Of a DNA stretch of 64,000 bases, positions 16,883-26,282 are shown piece after piece. Below the pieces are notes generated by a model. The model made no database searches, was not told where the DNA came from, and was given only the letters and a program-made list of their open reading frames with translations. The translations under genes were made by a program, and so were the position numbers. Source of the DNA: Dyadobacter koreensis (GTDB lineage Bacteria > Bacteroidota > Bacteroidia > Cytophagales > Spirosomataceae); NCBI RefSeq assembly GCF_900108855.1, contig NZ_FNXY01000005.1, positions 267,061 through 331,060 on the forward strand. Reading direction: 5' to 3'. Every line of letters begins with the position of its first letter. Position 1 is the first letter of the stretch.

Positions 16883-17707
16883 ATGGCAGAAGTTAGCCCG
16901 AATGCAACACTGGATGATATAGTGTTTGCTAATCGTAATAAGGCGTATGGTGCATTTTCACTGAGAAAGGGATATCGTGCAGATATTACCAAATCAACTT
17001 TGATCGGCGCTGCTCTTTTTGTTTTCGCAATGTTTTCTCCTGCACTTATAGATGCGTTTAAAGGCGAAGAAGAGAAAGAGGAAGTAATGGTTAATGTGGA
17101 TTTAATGAACTTGCCGCCACCGCCAATAGATCCGACGGAGCCGCCACCGCCACCACCGCCGCCAGTTGAGCAGCCTAAGGTAGCAACGGTGAAGTTTTTG
17201 CCTCCTGAGGTAAAGATGGATGAGAAAGTTCCTGAGGAAACACCTCCACCAACTGTTGAGGATCTTAAGGAAGCAGTAATTGCTGATAAAACCGTGGAAG
17301 GTGATCCAAACGCGGATGAGGTAATTGTAGCACCTGAACAAGTAGCTGCTCCTAGTAAAGGAACAGTGGTTGAAGCAGCTCCTGCGGAGGAAAAAGTCTT
17401 TACTGTGGTTGAACAGCAGCCAGAATTTCCGGGTGGAACGGCTGAGATGTACAAGTATCTAGGAAAGAACATAAAATACCCAAGCGCAGCTTCACGTGCC
17501 AACGTTTCTGGTAGAGTATTTATGTCATTCGTTGTTAATACGGATGGAAGTATTCAGGACGTTGCAGTACTTAAAGGTTTAGGTTTTGGTTGTGATGAAG
17601 AAGCTATCCGTGTTGTGAAAGCAATGCCGAAGTGGAAACCAGGTAAACAATCAGGACGTGCAGTTAGGGTTAAGTACAACTTGCCTATTAATTTCCAACT
17701 TGAGTAA
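16883..17707 (+). CDS. tonB: TonB energy transducer
   Basis: TonB spans the periplasm to pull on outer-membrane SusC/FecA-type receptors. The 274 residues have an N-terminal cytoplasmic part with ANRNKAYGAFSLRKGY, one helix (about 34-52), a periplasmic Pro-rich stretch (74-95, runs of up to eight Pro) and a C-terminal TonB domain (about 180-274) with YPSAASRANVSGRVF and WKPGKQSGRAV. The long N-terminal part before the helix is a Bacteroidota feature. The stop is 3 bp before the next gene, so the two are coupled. Confidence 0.95.
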   Translation: MAEVSPNATLDDIVFANRNKAYGAFSLRKGYRADITKSTLIGAALFVFAMFSPALIDAFKGEEEKEEVMVNVDLMNLPPPPIDPTEPPPPPPPPVEQPKVATVKFLPPEVKMDEKVPEETPPPTVEDLKEAVIADKTVEGDPNADEVIVAPEQVAAPSKGTVVEAAPAEEKVFTVVEQQPEFPGGTAEMYKYLGKNIKYPSAASRANVSGRVFMSFVVNTDGSIQDVAVLKGLGFGCDEEAIRVVKAMPKWKPGKQSGRAVRVKYNLPINFQLE

Positions 17708-17710
17708 CTC

Positions 17711-17914
17711 ATGAAGGAAAAACCATTGCATGAGAAGATCATAGATCTTGCTTCTTTGTTAATGGCTCTTACATATATAGGAGGAGGGATCTACTTGATC
17801 TCCTCCTCCTTATCTTTTAATTTGCTACCTGTTGGAAGTATGCAACGAAATGCCTTTGCTGGCATACTTATTTTATACGGTTTTTACCGTGGTTACAGGG
17901 TTTGGAAGAAATGA
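17711..17914 (+). CDS. Small two-helix membrane protein
   Basis: The 67 residues have a short amphipathic N-terminus, a first helix (about 12-30), a short loop and a second helix (45-60), ending with a basic YRVWKK. It starts 3 bp after tonB and overlaps the PstS-like gene, so it is translated in the same operon. Function is unknown. I recall an equivalent small gene at this position in related genomes. Its coding sequence contains a strong RNA hairpin (17779-17810). Confidence 0.75.
   Translation: MKEKPLHEKIIDLASLLMALTYIGGGIYLISSSLSFNLLPVGSMQRNAFAGILILYGFYRGYRVWKK
17779..17810 (+). promoter_or_regulatory. Strong RNA hairpin inside the small membrane protein gene
   Basis: Thirteen base pairs with one bulged T (arms 17779-17791 and 17797-17810, loop TACTT) form a GC-rich stem, followed by TATCTTTT. 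It lies 72 bp after the tonB stop. It may work as an attenuator, mRNA-stability element or processing site that separates expression of the exb/tonB genes from the downstream pair. Confidence 0.5.
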
Positions 17915-18891
17915 GTTATCTAAACAGAAGCATGAGATATTTGTTCAGGGCGGGGATAGAGAGTATTGTATTGGTAACGCTTCTGCTTTTTGGATGTTCA
18001 AAAACATCGGAAAACCAGAGAGATAATCCTGTTCAGGGAACAATTACAATTGCTGCTGACGAATCCTTCAAGCCACTTGTTGACGCATTGACGAAGGCTT
18101 ACACCGGAATTTATCCACGTGCACATTTTAATGTCGTTTATAAACCTGAGCAGGAGGCAATTCTTGAACTGCTGGAAGATAGTGTCAGAATGGTATTTAC
18201 CACGCGGCAGCTGGGAGAGAAGGAGATTTTAATGGTGAAGCAGCAGGATGGTATACAAAAAGCGCATCATATTGCTCTGGATGGACTGGCGCTTGTTGTC
18301 AATCAGAGTAATTCTGATAGCTTGATAACAATGGTTGAATTGAGATCGATTGTTGAAGGTAAGATTACTGATTGGTCCCAACTAAAAGGCAGTAGCCAGA
18401 AAGGTCCGATTACGTTGGTGTTTGACAATGCAAATTCTAGTAACCTGAACTTTGTGATGAGCAAGTTTGAGTTAAAAAGCATTCAAAAACTGCGGATCAA
18501 ATCGGCAGGGTCGAATAAAAATGTGGTTGATGAAATCAAGAAAAATCCTTTAAGTTTGGGTTTTATTGGTGTAAACTGGATTAGTGACGGTCACGAGAAA
18601 CTAGCCAGAGAACTTTCAAACGGAATCAGGGTTTTGGGAGTATCAGCTAAATCAAATCCGTCTTCGATCGCAGATTATTATCAGCCGTTTCAAAATGGAT
18701 TAGAATTGAAAAATTATCCTCTTTCCCGAGATGTATATATTATTATAAGGGAAGGGTACGCCGGACTTGGCGGAGGCATGTTAAATTACATTGCCAGGGA
18801 CGTTGGAGGATTGATCATTCAAAAAATGGGATTAATTCCGACTGTAGTGTATCCAAGAGAACTGGAAATAAGGACCGGACAAAATTTTTAG
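17911..18891 (+). CDS. PstS-like substrate-binding lipoprotein
   Basis: The 326-residue protein has a signal peptide with lipobox LLFGC (Cys29). It continues as a periplasmic type II binding fold: GTITIAADESFKP, then an ITDWSQLKG stretch and NANSSNLNF, as in phosphate-binding PstS proteins. No pstC, pstA or pstB follow. Its place after exbB-exbD-tonB suggests a role linked to Ton-dependent uptake or sensing rather than a classical ABC importer. An in-frame ATG at 17902 is possible. I chose 17911 for a normal signal peptide. The gene overlaps the previous one by 4 bp. Confidence 0.85.
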   Translation: MSYLNRSMRYLFRAGIESIVLVTLLLFGCSKTSENQRDNPVQGTITIAADESFKPLVDALTKAYTGIYPRAHFNVVYKPEQEAILELLEDSVRMVFTTRQLGEKEILMVKQQDGIQKAHHIALDGLALVVNQSNSDSLITMVELRSIVEGKITDWSQLKGSSQKGPITLVFDNANSSNLNFVMSKFELKSIQKLRIKSAGSNKNVVDEIKKNPLSLGFIGVNWISDGHEKLARELSNGIRVLGVSAKSNPSSIADYYQPFQNGLELKNYPLSRDVYIIIREGYAGLGGGMLNYIARDVGGLIIQKMGLIPTVVYPRELEIRTGQNF

Positions 18892-18909
18892 TGTTCTTAT
18901 ACAATTTAT

Positions 18910-18917
18910 TACATTTG
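18910..18917 (+). promoter_or_regulatory. Possible -7 box before the TPR gene
   Basis: TACATTTG fits TAnnTTTG, 53 bp before the preferred TPR start. It would allow separate transcription of the TPR gene. No good -33 element was seen. Confidence 0.3.
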
Positions 18918-18970
18918 GAACTTGTTTATTGAAAGGCCAAATTTTTTGTCATTATATTAACCGGGTAAAA

Positions 18971-20734
18971 ATGAACAGAAACATGAGAATGAAGTTAGTA
19001 GCGCTGGTATTATGCGTATTTTCTTTAGTAAAGGTACACGCACAAACAGTACAGGACGGTTTGGCCTTGTTGCACGCAGAGCGTAATAAGGAAGCAGGTG
19101 ATGTGTTTACCAAATTAGCTACGGGAACTCCGTCAGCTGATAATCAATACTATCTTGGTTACTATTACGTAATCACTAAACAACTGGATGAAGCACAGAA
19201 GGCATTTCAGAAAGGGCTTGAACTGGACGATAAGTCATATCTGAACCAGGTTGGTTTAGGTACAGTGGCTTTGGGTAAAGGTGATCGTGCTAAATCTAAG
19301 GAGCTTTTTGATCTTGCAGAAAAGAAAAAAGGGAAAGATGCAGAAATTTTGTTCCGCATCGGAGAAGCTTATACTTTATTTGAAAAATCAAATGATCCTG
19401 CTGAAGCAATCAGACTTTTAGACGAAGCGATCAAGAGAGACAAAAATCTTGCTGATGCTTATATCGCAAAGGGAGATGCCTTGATGTTACGCAACGAAGG
19501 TGGTGCGGCTGTAACGGCGTACGAATATGCTTTGACTGCAAAACCAAACTATGCTGTTGCCCACAACCGTATCGGTTCGGTTTACCTGAGAGGTAAGAAC
19601 TACAATCTGGCTCTTGAAAATTACAAAAAGGCAATTGAAGCTGATCCTAATTTTGGCCCGGCTTACAAAGATTTAGCAGAGCTTTATTTCTTTGCTCAGA
19701 AGTACAAACAAGCTGCTGATAACTACGACCTTTATATGCAGAAAAGCGGAAATCTTGATCCTGAGACTAAACTTCGCGCTGCTCAATTCGCGTTCACAGC
19801 TGATGATTATGCAAAATCATTGCAAATCCTTGACGAAATGAAAGGAAAAATCAACAATCCTATCACACTTCGTATGTACGGATGGTCATATGCTAAAACT
19901 AATAATCCTGATAAGGCAATTGAAAACTTGAACGAGTTTATCAAAGTTGCTCCGGATAAGGTTATTGGTGACGACTACAAGTATCTTGGACGTGCTTATA
20001 ATGCAAAAGTGACAGATGGCAAAGGTTACGATTCAACCGGCGTTCTTTACATTTTGAAAGGTGCTGATATGGATACCAGCAAAACAGACGCAGCTACCAC
20101 TTATAAGGAGGTCGGTGCGCTATATTACGCTGCTAAAGATTTTCCAAACGCTGCGATGACCTATAATAAAGGTATTAATCTGGATACTGCAAAGGCATCA
20201 GCAAATGATTACTACTATTTGGGTCTGTCTAAGTTCCAGTCTGCTGGTGCTCTTGGTGCTCTCAACAATACCGCTGGTGATAGTGCGCAAATTGCTGCAA
20301 GCAAGACTGCTATGTATCTGTCTGCTGACTCAACCTTTGCGATAGTTACACAGAAACTTCCTGATTGGCCATATGGTTACTACTGGAGAGCAAGTGCGCT
20401 TTACAATGCATATGACAAACAGGAAAATATAGATAAGGGAATTTCAGCGCCATATTATTTGAAACTTGCTGAATTGGCTGAGAAAGATCCAGATCCTTCT
20501 AAATTTAAATCTTATTTAAAATTAGCTTACAATTATCTTGCTTTCTATAGCCAGACTACGTTGAAAGACGAAGCTAAATCGAAGGAATACTGGACTAAAT
20601 TGTTAGCAATTGATCCTGCAAATGCTGCTGCGAAAGAAGCATTAGGAATGGCTCCTTCTGCTGCTACCGACTCAACAGGTACAGCACAACCAAAAGCAGC
20701 TGCTGCTAAGAAACCAGCTCCGAAGAAAAAATAG
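18971..20734 (+). CDS. Exported tetratricopeptide repeat protein
   Basis: The 587 residues start with a signal peptide (hydrophobic 9-20, cleavage after VHAQ). At least seven TPR-like helix pairs follow, with clear units such as ADAYIAKGDALM and AVAHNRIGSVYLRG-KNYNLALENYKKA. The C-terminal 30 residues are Ala/Lys/Pro-rich (ending AKKPAPKKK) and may bind the cell wall or nucleic acid. It closes the Ton operon, so it may be a periplasmic scaffold of the Ton machinery, as inference. An in-frame start at 18929 would add 14 residues before the signal peptide. Confidence 0.88.
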   Translation: MNRNMRMKLVALVLCVFSLVKVHAQTVQDGLALLHAERNKEAGDVFTKLATGTPSADNQYYLGYYYVITKQLDEAQKAFQKGLELDDKSYLNQVGLGTVALGKGDRAKSKELFDLAEKKKGKDAEILFRIGEAYTLFEKSNDPAEAIRLLDEAIKRDKNLADAYIAKGDALMLRNEGGAAVTAYEYALTAKPNYAVAHNRIGSVYLRGKNYNLALENYKKAIEADPNFGPAYKDLAELYFFAQKYKQAADNYDLYMQKSGNLDPETKLRAAQFAFTADDYAKSLQILDEMKGKINNPITLRMYGWSYAKTNNPDKAIENLNEFIKVAPDKVIGDDYKYLGRAYNAKVTDGKGYDSTGVLYILKGADMDTSKTDAATTYKEVGALYYAAKDFPNAAMTYNKGINLDTAKASANDYYYLGLSKFQSAGALGALNNTAGDSAQIAASKTAMYLSADSTFAIVTQKLPDWPYGYYWRASALYNAYDKQENIDKGISAPYYLKLAELAEKDPDPSKFKSYLKLAYNYLAFYSQTTLKDEAKSKEYWTKLLAIDPANAAAKEALGMAPSAATDSTGTAQPKAAAAKKPAPKKK

Positions 20735-20751
20735 TAATATCGGAAGATTAT

Positions 20752-20798
20752 AAAACGAAGAATGCCAGTCGAAATATTCGACTGGCATTCTTCGTTTT
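20752..20798. terminator. Terminator of the exb-tonB operon
   Basis: A perfect 22-bp inverted repeat (20752-20773 with 20777-20798) with a 3-nt loop, the arms beginning with AAAA and ending with TTTT. It acts for both strands and lies between convergent genes. Confidence 0.9.
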
Positions 20799-20834
20799 AT
20801 CTTATCAACAAATTAATTCTGTATTTTAAATAGA

Positions 20835-21041
20835 TCAGCCAAGTGTAGATGGCAGCGGAAAGCAATTATTAAGTACAGTTAAATGCACGGCGCCATAATT
20901 TTCGTAGCACCAATTCCTTAAACGTTTGACTTCAGCGGGCATTAACATGCGGATTGCTTTTCTTAATTCTTTTTCAAACAATCTGCGGTCGAAACTAACC
21001 TTTTGCAGAATAATTTTAATGTATTCAAGCATAGAGGCCAT
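20835..21041 (-). CDS. Small conserved protein of unknown function
   Basis: The 68 residues form an amphipathic helical protein with the pattern MLEYIKIILQKVSFDRRLFEKELRKAI and a later LRNWCYENYG. The mixture of basic and hydrophobic residues, the own terminator at its 3' side and the divergent gap to the next gene support a real gene. I recall similar short proteins in Cytophagales. No domain or function is known to me. Confidence 0.65.
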   Translation of the reverse strand: MASMLEYIKIILQKVSFDRRLFEKELRKAIRMLMPAEVKRLRNWCYENYGAVHLTVLNNCFPLPSTLG

Positions 21042-21145
21042 AGTATTATGTAGTTTTGTGGTTTAGGTAAAGACACAACATTTTAGGAAAAGCCTGAGGG
21101 AATATTACCCACTACAATCACCAATATGTGTAACGAATATTTTCC

Positions 21146-22552
21146 ATGAAATTATATGTAATTTTAAGCATAATTTTGTGTTTTTCTTGTACTATTCATG
21201 CGCAAATTATAAATAATGATCCGGTAATCGAATTTGGTCCGAGAAATCTTAAAATAGATGAGCCGTTTACTATATCAGTAGTAATTCCCGACGAGGAAAA
21301 CAGACCGGCGGTAACATTTCCTGAGATACCCGGATTGGAAAAGCGCAGTAAATCTGCCACTAGTGCTATTAACACGGTTGGCGGTAAAAAGATTGTTGTT
21401 CAAACGATAAGTCAGCAATATTTCGCCTTAAAAGAAGGAATCTATACAATTGAACCGTTTACAATTTCTGTAAATGGTATGAAAATTAAGTCTGACGAAG
21501 CCACCGTTGAATATAGTTCTGCGGCATTAGCCAATAACGGCTTTATTGGTCCGGAAGAAATGGAGCTTGTTCCGGAATCAGAATATAACGGCGCAGATAT
21601 CTTCCTGTCAGTTGGTACTAATAAAAAAAGTGTTTTTATCCGAGAGGGATTTGCCTTGGGAATTTCACTATATGTTGCTGAAAACGCCCCTGTTCAAATG
21701 GATTTTTATCAGGTAGGTACGCAATTGCAGGCGATACTAAAGAAATTGCGTCCGGTTGGGTGCTGGGAGGAAAATGTCGGAATCGAAGAAATTATAAAGC
21801 GAAGAATAACCATAGGCGGGAGGAAATATACGGAATATAATCTCTATCAGGCGCAGTTTTTCCCGATGGTTTTACAAGATATTCTATTTCCCTCGGTAAC
21901 TTTGGAGATGCTTGTGGCTGGCGACAACAAGGACGGCAGCGATAAGGCCGAAAAGAATATCAAATCTTTCCGGTCAAAAGCGGTTAAAATTAATGTGAAG
22001 CCTCTTCCGCCGCACCCGATGAAAGATCAGATTGCGGTTGGAGAGTATAATTTGGTAGAGCGGCTGTCAAGCAAACTGGTATATCCGGGTGAAAGTATTC
22101 GTTATCTGTTTAGAATTGAAGGCACAGGAAATATAGCCGCGATACCAGCGCCGGAAATTGCCAGTAATTCGGCGTTTGATTTTTACCCGCCGGACGTTAG
22201 CCGGGTTATAAAAAGAAGTAGCAAGAATGTTACCGGAGAGGAGAGCTTTGATTATTTTGTGGTACCGAGGCAGGACGGAACATTTCCTCTTGGTCGTTAT
22301 TTTCAATGGATTTATTTTAATCCCAAAAAGGCAAAATATGATACGCTGATGTCTAAGCAGGTATTGCAGGTAAAAGGTGAAGATTACAAGCTGGGAAATA
22401 TATCGCTTCATGGATCTGCGGGCTTATATGATAATCTTGAACGTCTTGACAGCAGCCAGGAATATTTCGATTTCAAAAAAAAATTAAAAGAAGCAACTAA
22501 TGCCATTGTAATTTTATTGTTGATTACGATGGTTTGGATATTTAGAAAATAA
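21146..22552 (+). CDS. batD: BatD-like protein
   Basis: The 468 residues have a signal peptide (cleavage near AQIIN), several beta-rich domains with [10 protein letters not shown] and [17 protein letters not shown] patterns, and one C-terminal helix (about 448-465). This is the layout of BatD of the aerotolerance (Bat) cluster, which lies with BatA/B/C and a MoxR ATPase in many genomes. Here no bat or moxR gene is adjacent, so it is a stand-alone BatD paralogue, shorter than the usual 550-600 residues. aroC follows 7 bp later. Confidence 0.8.
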   Translation: MKLYVILSIILCFSCTIHAQIINNDPVIEFGPRNLKIDEPFTISVVIPDEENRPAVTFPEIPGLEKRSKSATSAINTVGGKKIVVQTISQQYFALKEGIYTIEPFTISVNGMKIKSDEATVEYSSAALANNGFIGPEEMELVPESEYNGADIFLSVGTNKKSVFIREGFALGISLYVAENAPVQMDFYQVGTQLQAILKKLRPVGCWEENVGIEEIIKRRITIGGRKYTEYNLYQAQFFPMVLQDILFPSVTLEMLVAGDNKDGSDKAEKNIKSFRSKAVKINVKPLPPHPMKDQIAVGEYNLVERLSSKLVYPGESIRYLFRIEGTGNIAAIPAPEIASNSAFDFYPPDVSRVIKRSSKNVTGEESFDYFVVPRQDGTFPLGRYFQWIYFNPKKAKYDTLMSKQVLQVKGEDYKLGNISLHGSAGLYDNLERLDSSQEYFDFKKKLKEATNAIVILLLITMVWIFRK

Positions 22553-22559
22553 TCTTTCA

Positions 22560-23639
22560 ATGGGCAGTACATACGGAAAAATATTTAAGATTTCCACATT
22601 TGGAGAATCACACGGAGTTGGGATAGGAGTTGTGATTGAAGGATGTCCATCCGGGGTAGATTTTGATACAGATTTTATTCAAAGTGAATTAACGCGTCGT
22701 AAGCCTGGACAATCGCGTATCACAACGCAACGCAGGGAAGCAGATGAATTTGAGGTGTTATCGGGCGTTTTCGAAGGAAAAACAACAGGTACACCAATTG
22801 CTTTAATCATCAGGAATGAAGATCAGCGAAGCAAAGATTACTCACATATAGCAGCTCAATTTCGCCCGTCACATGCTGATTATACCTATCAGGTAAAATA
22901 TGGTGTCCGTGATTATCGCGGAGGAGGGAGAAGCTCTGCAAGAGAAACGGCTGCGCGTGTAGCGGCCGGAGCTTTGGCAAAACTGCTCTTAGCGAATTTT
23001 GGTGTAAATATACAGGCATATGTTTCTCAGGTTGGAGTGATGAAGCTGGATAAATCTTATACCGAGCTGGATTTATCAGAAACAGAAAATAATGCAGTAC
23101 GCTGCCCGGATCCGGCAATGGCTGAGAAGATGTTTACATATATCGATGATGTTCGGAAGAAAGGCGACTCAATCGGAGGGGTTGTCAATTGTGTTATAAA
23201 AGGCGCTCCTGCCGGCTGGGGTGAACCTGTTTTCGACAAGCTGCATGCAGAACTTGGGAAAGCAATGTTAAGTATCAATGCAGTAAAAGGTTTTGAATAC
23301 GGGAGTGGTTTTGATGGTGTGGCCATGCTTGGGTCGGAACACAACGACGCTTTTTTTATTGATGATAAGGGAGAAGTTCACACAAGATCCAATCACTCAG
23401 GTGGCATCCAAGGAGGCATTTCCAATGGTGAAGATATTTATTTCAGGGTAGCTTTTAAGCCTGTGGCTACCATTATGCAGGATCAGGAAAGCGTAGACGA
23501 CAAAGGTGATATTGCTATTGTTCAGGGCAAAGGCCGTCATGATCCTTGTGTTGTTCCACGTGCTGTACCAATCGTAGAGGCTATGGCGGCAGTGGTTTTG
23601 GCAGACTTTTATCTCAGAAACAAGGCAAGTAAGCTTTAA
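22560..23639 (+). CDS. aroC: Chorismate synthase
   Basis: This is the last step of the shikimate pathway, converting 5-enolpyruvylshikimate-3-phosphate to chorismate with reduced FMN. The 359 residues begin [19 protein letters not shown]. The other signatures [31 protein letters not shown] and [18 protein letters not shown] are present. Length is normal. It is 7 bp after the BatD-like gene and converges with a small gene, overlapping by 4 bp. Confidence 0.97.
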   Translation: MGSTYGKIFKISTFGESHGVGIGVVIEGCPSGVDFDTDFIQSELTRRKPGQSRITTQRREADEFEVLSGVFEGKTTGTPIALIIRNEDQRSKDYSHIAAQFRPSHADYTYQVKYGVRDYRGGGRSSARETAARVAAGALAKLLLANFGVNIQAYVSQVGVMKLDKSYTELDLSETENNAVRCPDPAMAEKMFTYIDDVRKKGDSIGGVVNCVIKGAPAGWGEPVFDKLHAELGKAMLSINAVKGFEYGSGFDGVAMLGSEHNDAFFIDDKGEVHTRSNHSGGIQGGISNGEDIYFRVAFKPVATIMQDQESVDDKGDIAIVQGKGRHDPCVVPRAVPIVEAMAAVVLADFYLRNKASKL

Positions 23640-23824
23640 CTTTTTTTGCGCCTCTGGTTCAGGCTTAAAACGAGCCATATCGTTCCTAAAAATTCAATAG
23701 TAAGACCGCTTAACATAGCGGGATTACTATATTGAATATGGGTCGGCCTTATAAAAGCGCCCGTAGCAACGATAAGCAAACCTGCCAATAGTATGATGAT
23801 AGCGTTTAATAGATTCAGTTTCAC
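23636..23824 (-). CDS. Small two-helix membrane protein
   Basis: The 62 residues show two hydrophobic helices (about 4-24 and 35-53) and a basic C-terminus (NQRRKKS). The frame is well formed and the 3' end overlaps aroC by only 4 bp, as in tightly packed genes. However, its 5' end overlaps the annotated start of apbE by 32 bp, so one of the two starts may be further inside. No family is recognised. Confidence 0.55.
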   Translation of the reverse strand: MKLNLLNAIIILLAGLLIVATGAFIRPTHIQYSNPAMLSGLTIEFLGTIWLVLSLNQRRKKS

Positions 23825-24854
23825 CCGATTATATCGTTCGTTCCACTTTATTAAAAACTCCGGTTCAAATAATTACCATATATCGAATATAGCGATTCTG
23901 TTTTTCGTTTGCTATTTTCCTTCCCAATTATTTGCGCAGAACAAACGGTATACGTTCGAAAAAGGCTTAATGGGGTCACCATTCAGGTTGATCATTTATG
24001 CGAATAATGACTCATTAGCCGCTAAATCTGCCAGCGCCGCTTTTAGGCGTATTGAGGATTTAAATGCCTCACTTAGCGATTATAGAGACGACAGTGAAAT
24101 TAACGCTGTATCCGCAAAATCTGGTACCAAAAAATGGATTCCTGTAAGTAAAGATCTTTTTGATATCCTTCATATTTCAGATGACATCAGCAAAAAAACA
24201 AGAGGCGCTTTTGACGCAACATTAGGGCCAATTGTTCAGGAGTGGCGCCGTGCTACACGCAAAGGATATTTTCCCGATAAAGAATTGATTGCGGATGCTT
24301 TGGGTCGTACCGGCTATAACAAAGTTAAATTCGATGTTTCTTCTCAGAGTATTCAGCTTCACGACAAGGGAATGCGTCTTGATATTGGTGGATTGGGTAA
24401 AGGATATGCGGCAGACGAAGCTGTGAAAGTTCTGAAATCTTTTGGAATAAAATCTGCAATGATTGATGCTGGCGGAAAACTTGCATTGATGGATCCTCCT
24501 CCCGGTGAAAAAGGGTGGAAAATTGTTATCTCTTCTGGCCGTGACTCGATTGAAACAATCGAATATTCTAATGTTGGGATTGCGACATCAGGCCCTACTT
24601 ACCGCTATCTTGATTACAATGGAAAAAGATATTCTCACATTGTCAATCCCAAAACAGGTATCGGTTTGGAGCATCATGTCAGGACGACGGTTATCTCACC
24701 CAACGCCACGGAAGCGGATGCGCTGGCAACGGCGTTTAGTGTTTCCGGAATAAAAGAGGGAAAGAAATATTTAAAGCACTTTCCAAATAATAAGGTCTGG
24801 CTGGTAGAGACGAAAGGGGAAAAAGTAAATTCCTGGAACACGATCATTAAGTAA
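23793..24854 (+). CDS. apbE: FAD:protein FMN transferase
   Basis: ApbE attaches FMN to Thr residues of exported flavoproteins such as Nqr or Rnf subunits. The 353 residues carry the family motifs GAFDATLGPIVQEWR, DIGGLGKGYAADEA, a Gly-rich DAGGKLAL and HIVNPKTG. The signal peptide appears only at about residues 30-49 (ILFFVCYFPSQLFAQ), so the true start may be nearer to it. No in-frame ATG exists between, so a non-ATG start or the long leader must be used. The N-terminus overlaps the divergent small gene. Confidence 0.88.
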   Translation: MMIAFNRFSFTRLYRSFHFIKNSGSNNYHISNIAILFFVCYFPSQLFAQNKRYTFEKGLMGSPFRLIIYANNDSLAAKSASAAFRRIEDLNASLSDYRDDSEINAVSAKSGTKKWIPVSKDLFDILHISDDISKKTRGAFDATLGPIVQEWRRATRKGYFPDKELIADALGRTGYNKVKFDVSSQSIQLHDKGMRLDIGGLGKGYAADEAVKVLKSFGIKSAMIDAGGKLALMDPPPGEKGWKIVISSGRDSIETIEYSNVGIATSGPTYRYLDYNGKRYSHIVNPKTGIGLEHHVRTTVISPNATEADALATAFSVSGIKEGKKYLKHFPNNKVWLVETKGEKVNSWNTIIK

Positions 24855-24856
24855 GT

Positions 24857-24900
24857 ATAAAATAAAAGCTGCGATTTTTCAACCGCAGCTTTTATTTTAT
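24857..24900. terminator. Bidirectional terminator after apbE
   Basis: A perfect 17-bp stem (24857-24873 with 24884-24900) with a 10-nt loop, AT-rich outer arms and a GC-rich inner part. It lies between convergent apbE and the oxidoreductase gene. Confidence 0.85.
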
Positions 24901-24911
24901 CGTAACAAAGT

Positions 24912-26255
24912 CTAAATAACAATCGTTTTTCCTGGAACAGCAACCGGATACAATCCGTCCGGACCTGGTAAAACTTTTGGATTTGCATCCCAGGCAAGTT
25001 TATCCGGGAACAAATTGATATCAGAATTCAAGGCTTCATCCCATTTGATCATCTTTCCTGAGTAAGTGGCCATACGACCCATAATAGCGGTCATCGTACT
25101 TTTTGCACCATTTTCAGCGTCCGCAAATTTATATTCTCCTTTTGCAACGGCAGCAAATAGATCATCGTGTTCAACCTGATATGGATTAATATCACCTTTA
25201 TCGTCGTGTTGATAGATCACACCACCTTTGTAGTCTTTGAGAATAGTTTTCTTTCCATCAAAACTATCAATACGTCCTTTTGTTCCTACAAAAGCTTCAT
25301 CTACTTTATTCCAGGTACCTTCAAACTGACGGCACTGACTTGAAATTGTTGTACCATCCGCATAGACCAGGTCAAGTGTATGATGATCAAAAATTTCTCC
25401 GTATTGCTTACCTGTACGAACTTCGCGTCCGCCTGTTCCTTGAATCTGCACAGGATATGCGCGTTTCACCCAGTTTGCAACATCAATATTGTGAACATGC
25501 TGCTCGTTGATGTGGTCACCGCACAACCAGTTGAAGTAATACCAGTTTCTCATTTGGTATTCCATTTCTGTCTGGTTAGGCAAACGTTCCTTCATCCATG
25601 GGCTGCTTCCAACCCAATAAACTTGTCCGCCCACGATATCTCCCAAAGCACCGTCATGAATTCTTTTGATTGCTTCAAGATAATTACGTTGGTAGTGACG
25701 CTGAAGACCTACCACAACGTTCAGTTTTTTCTTTTTAGCTTCTTCTGCAAGAGCCAGAACTTTACGGATACCAGGCGCATCAGTTGCAACCGGTTTCTCC
25801 ATAAAGATATGTTTGTCATTTTTTACGGCTTCTTCGAAATGAGAAGGACGGAATCCGGGAGGTGTTGCCAAAATAACAACATCTACATCTTTTAAAGCAA
25901 TAGCCTTTTTGAAAGCGTCGAAACCAACAAATTTGCGATCTTCCGGAACGTCAACTTTTGTTTTTATATCTACAACAGTTCCTGCCGCATTTTTATATTT
26001 TTTGGCAGTAAGGTTTTTGTAAGATTCGTCTAGTCTGTCTTTGAAAGCGTCAGCCATCGCCACGATCTGGACATTCTGGCTTGTGCTTAGTGCCTGCGCC
26101 GCCGCACCTGTTCCGCGTCCACCACAGCCAATCAATGCAACCTTTATGGTATCACCAACTGCGCTGTTATATCCGTAACCCGTAAGAGGGCTGAGGATAA
26201 CGCCACCAGCAAGAAGGCCGGATGCTTTAAGGAATTCGCGTCTATTCTTTTCCAT
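24912..26255 (-). CDS. Tat-exported Gfo/Idh/MocA-family oxidoreductase
   Basis: The 447 residues begin with a twin-arginine signal (NRREFLKASG, Arg5-Arg6), so the folded, cofactor-loaded enzyme is exported. A Rossmann nucleotide fold follows (VALIGCGGRGTG, 39-50), with EKPVATD as the conserved Lys region and a C-terminal Gfo/Idh domain. Members are NAD(P)-dependent sugar or inositol oxidoreductases, and Bacteroidota have many secreted forms with unknown sugars. A SUMF1-type gene lies 27 bp upstream on the same strand, so the two are probably co-transcribed. Confidence 0.92.
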   Translation of the reverse strand: MEKNRREFLKASGLLAGGVILSPLTGYGYNSAVGDTIKVALIGCGGRGTGAAAQALSTSQNVQIVAMADAFKDRLDESYKNLTAKKYKNAAGTVVDIKTKVDVPEDRKFVGFDAFKKAIALKDVDVVILATPPGFRPSHFEEAVKNDKHIFMEKPVATDAPGIRKVLALAEEAKKKKLNVVVGLQRHYQRNYLEAIKRIHDGALGDIVGGQVYWVGSSPWMKERLPNQTEMEYQMRNWYYFNWLCGDHINEQHVHNIDVANWVKRAYPVQIQGTGGREVRTGKQYGEIFDHHTLDLVYADGTTISSQCRQFEGTWNKVDEAFVGTKGRIDSFDGKKTILKDYKGGVIYQHDDKGDINPYQVEHDDLFAAVAKGEYKFADAENGAKSTMTAIMGRMATYSGKMIKWDEALNSDINLFPDKLAWDANPKVLPGPDGLYPVAVPGKTIVI

Positions 26256-26282
26256 TTAAATTTTGAATTAAGAGTTTATATA

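Noticed and set aside
16861-17502. 213-codon open frame on the minus strand opposite tonB
   Set aside because: It mirrors the Pro-rich and Glu-rich codons of tonB and encodes a low-complexity Ser/Gly-rich product without family features.
25380-25895. 171-codon open frame on the plus strand opposite the Gfo/Idh/MocA gene
   Set aside because: Shadow of a conserved oxidoreductase; no motif and no space for a promoter.
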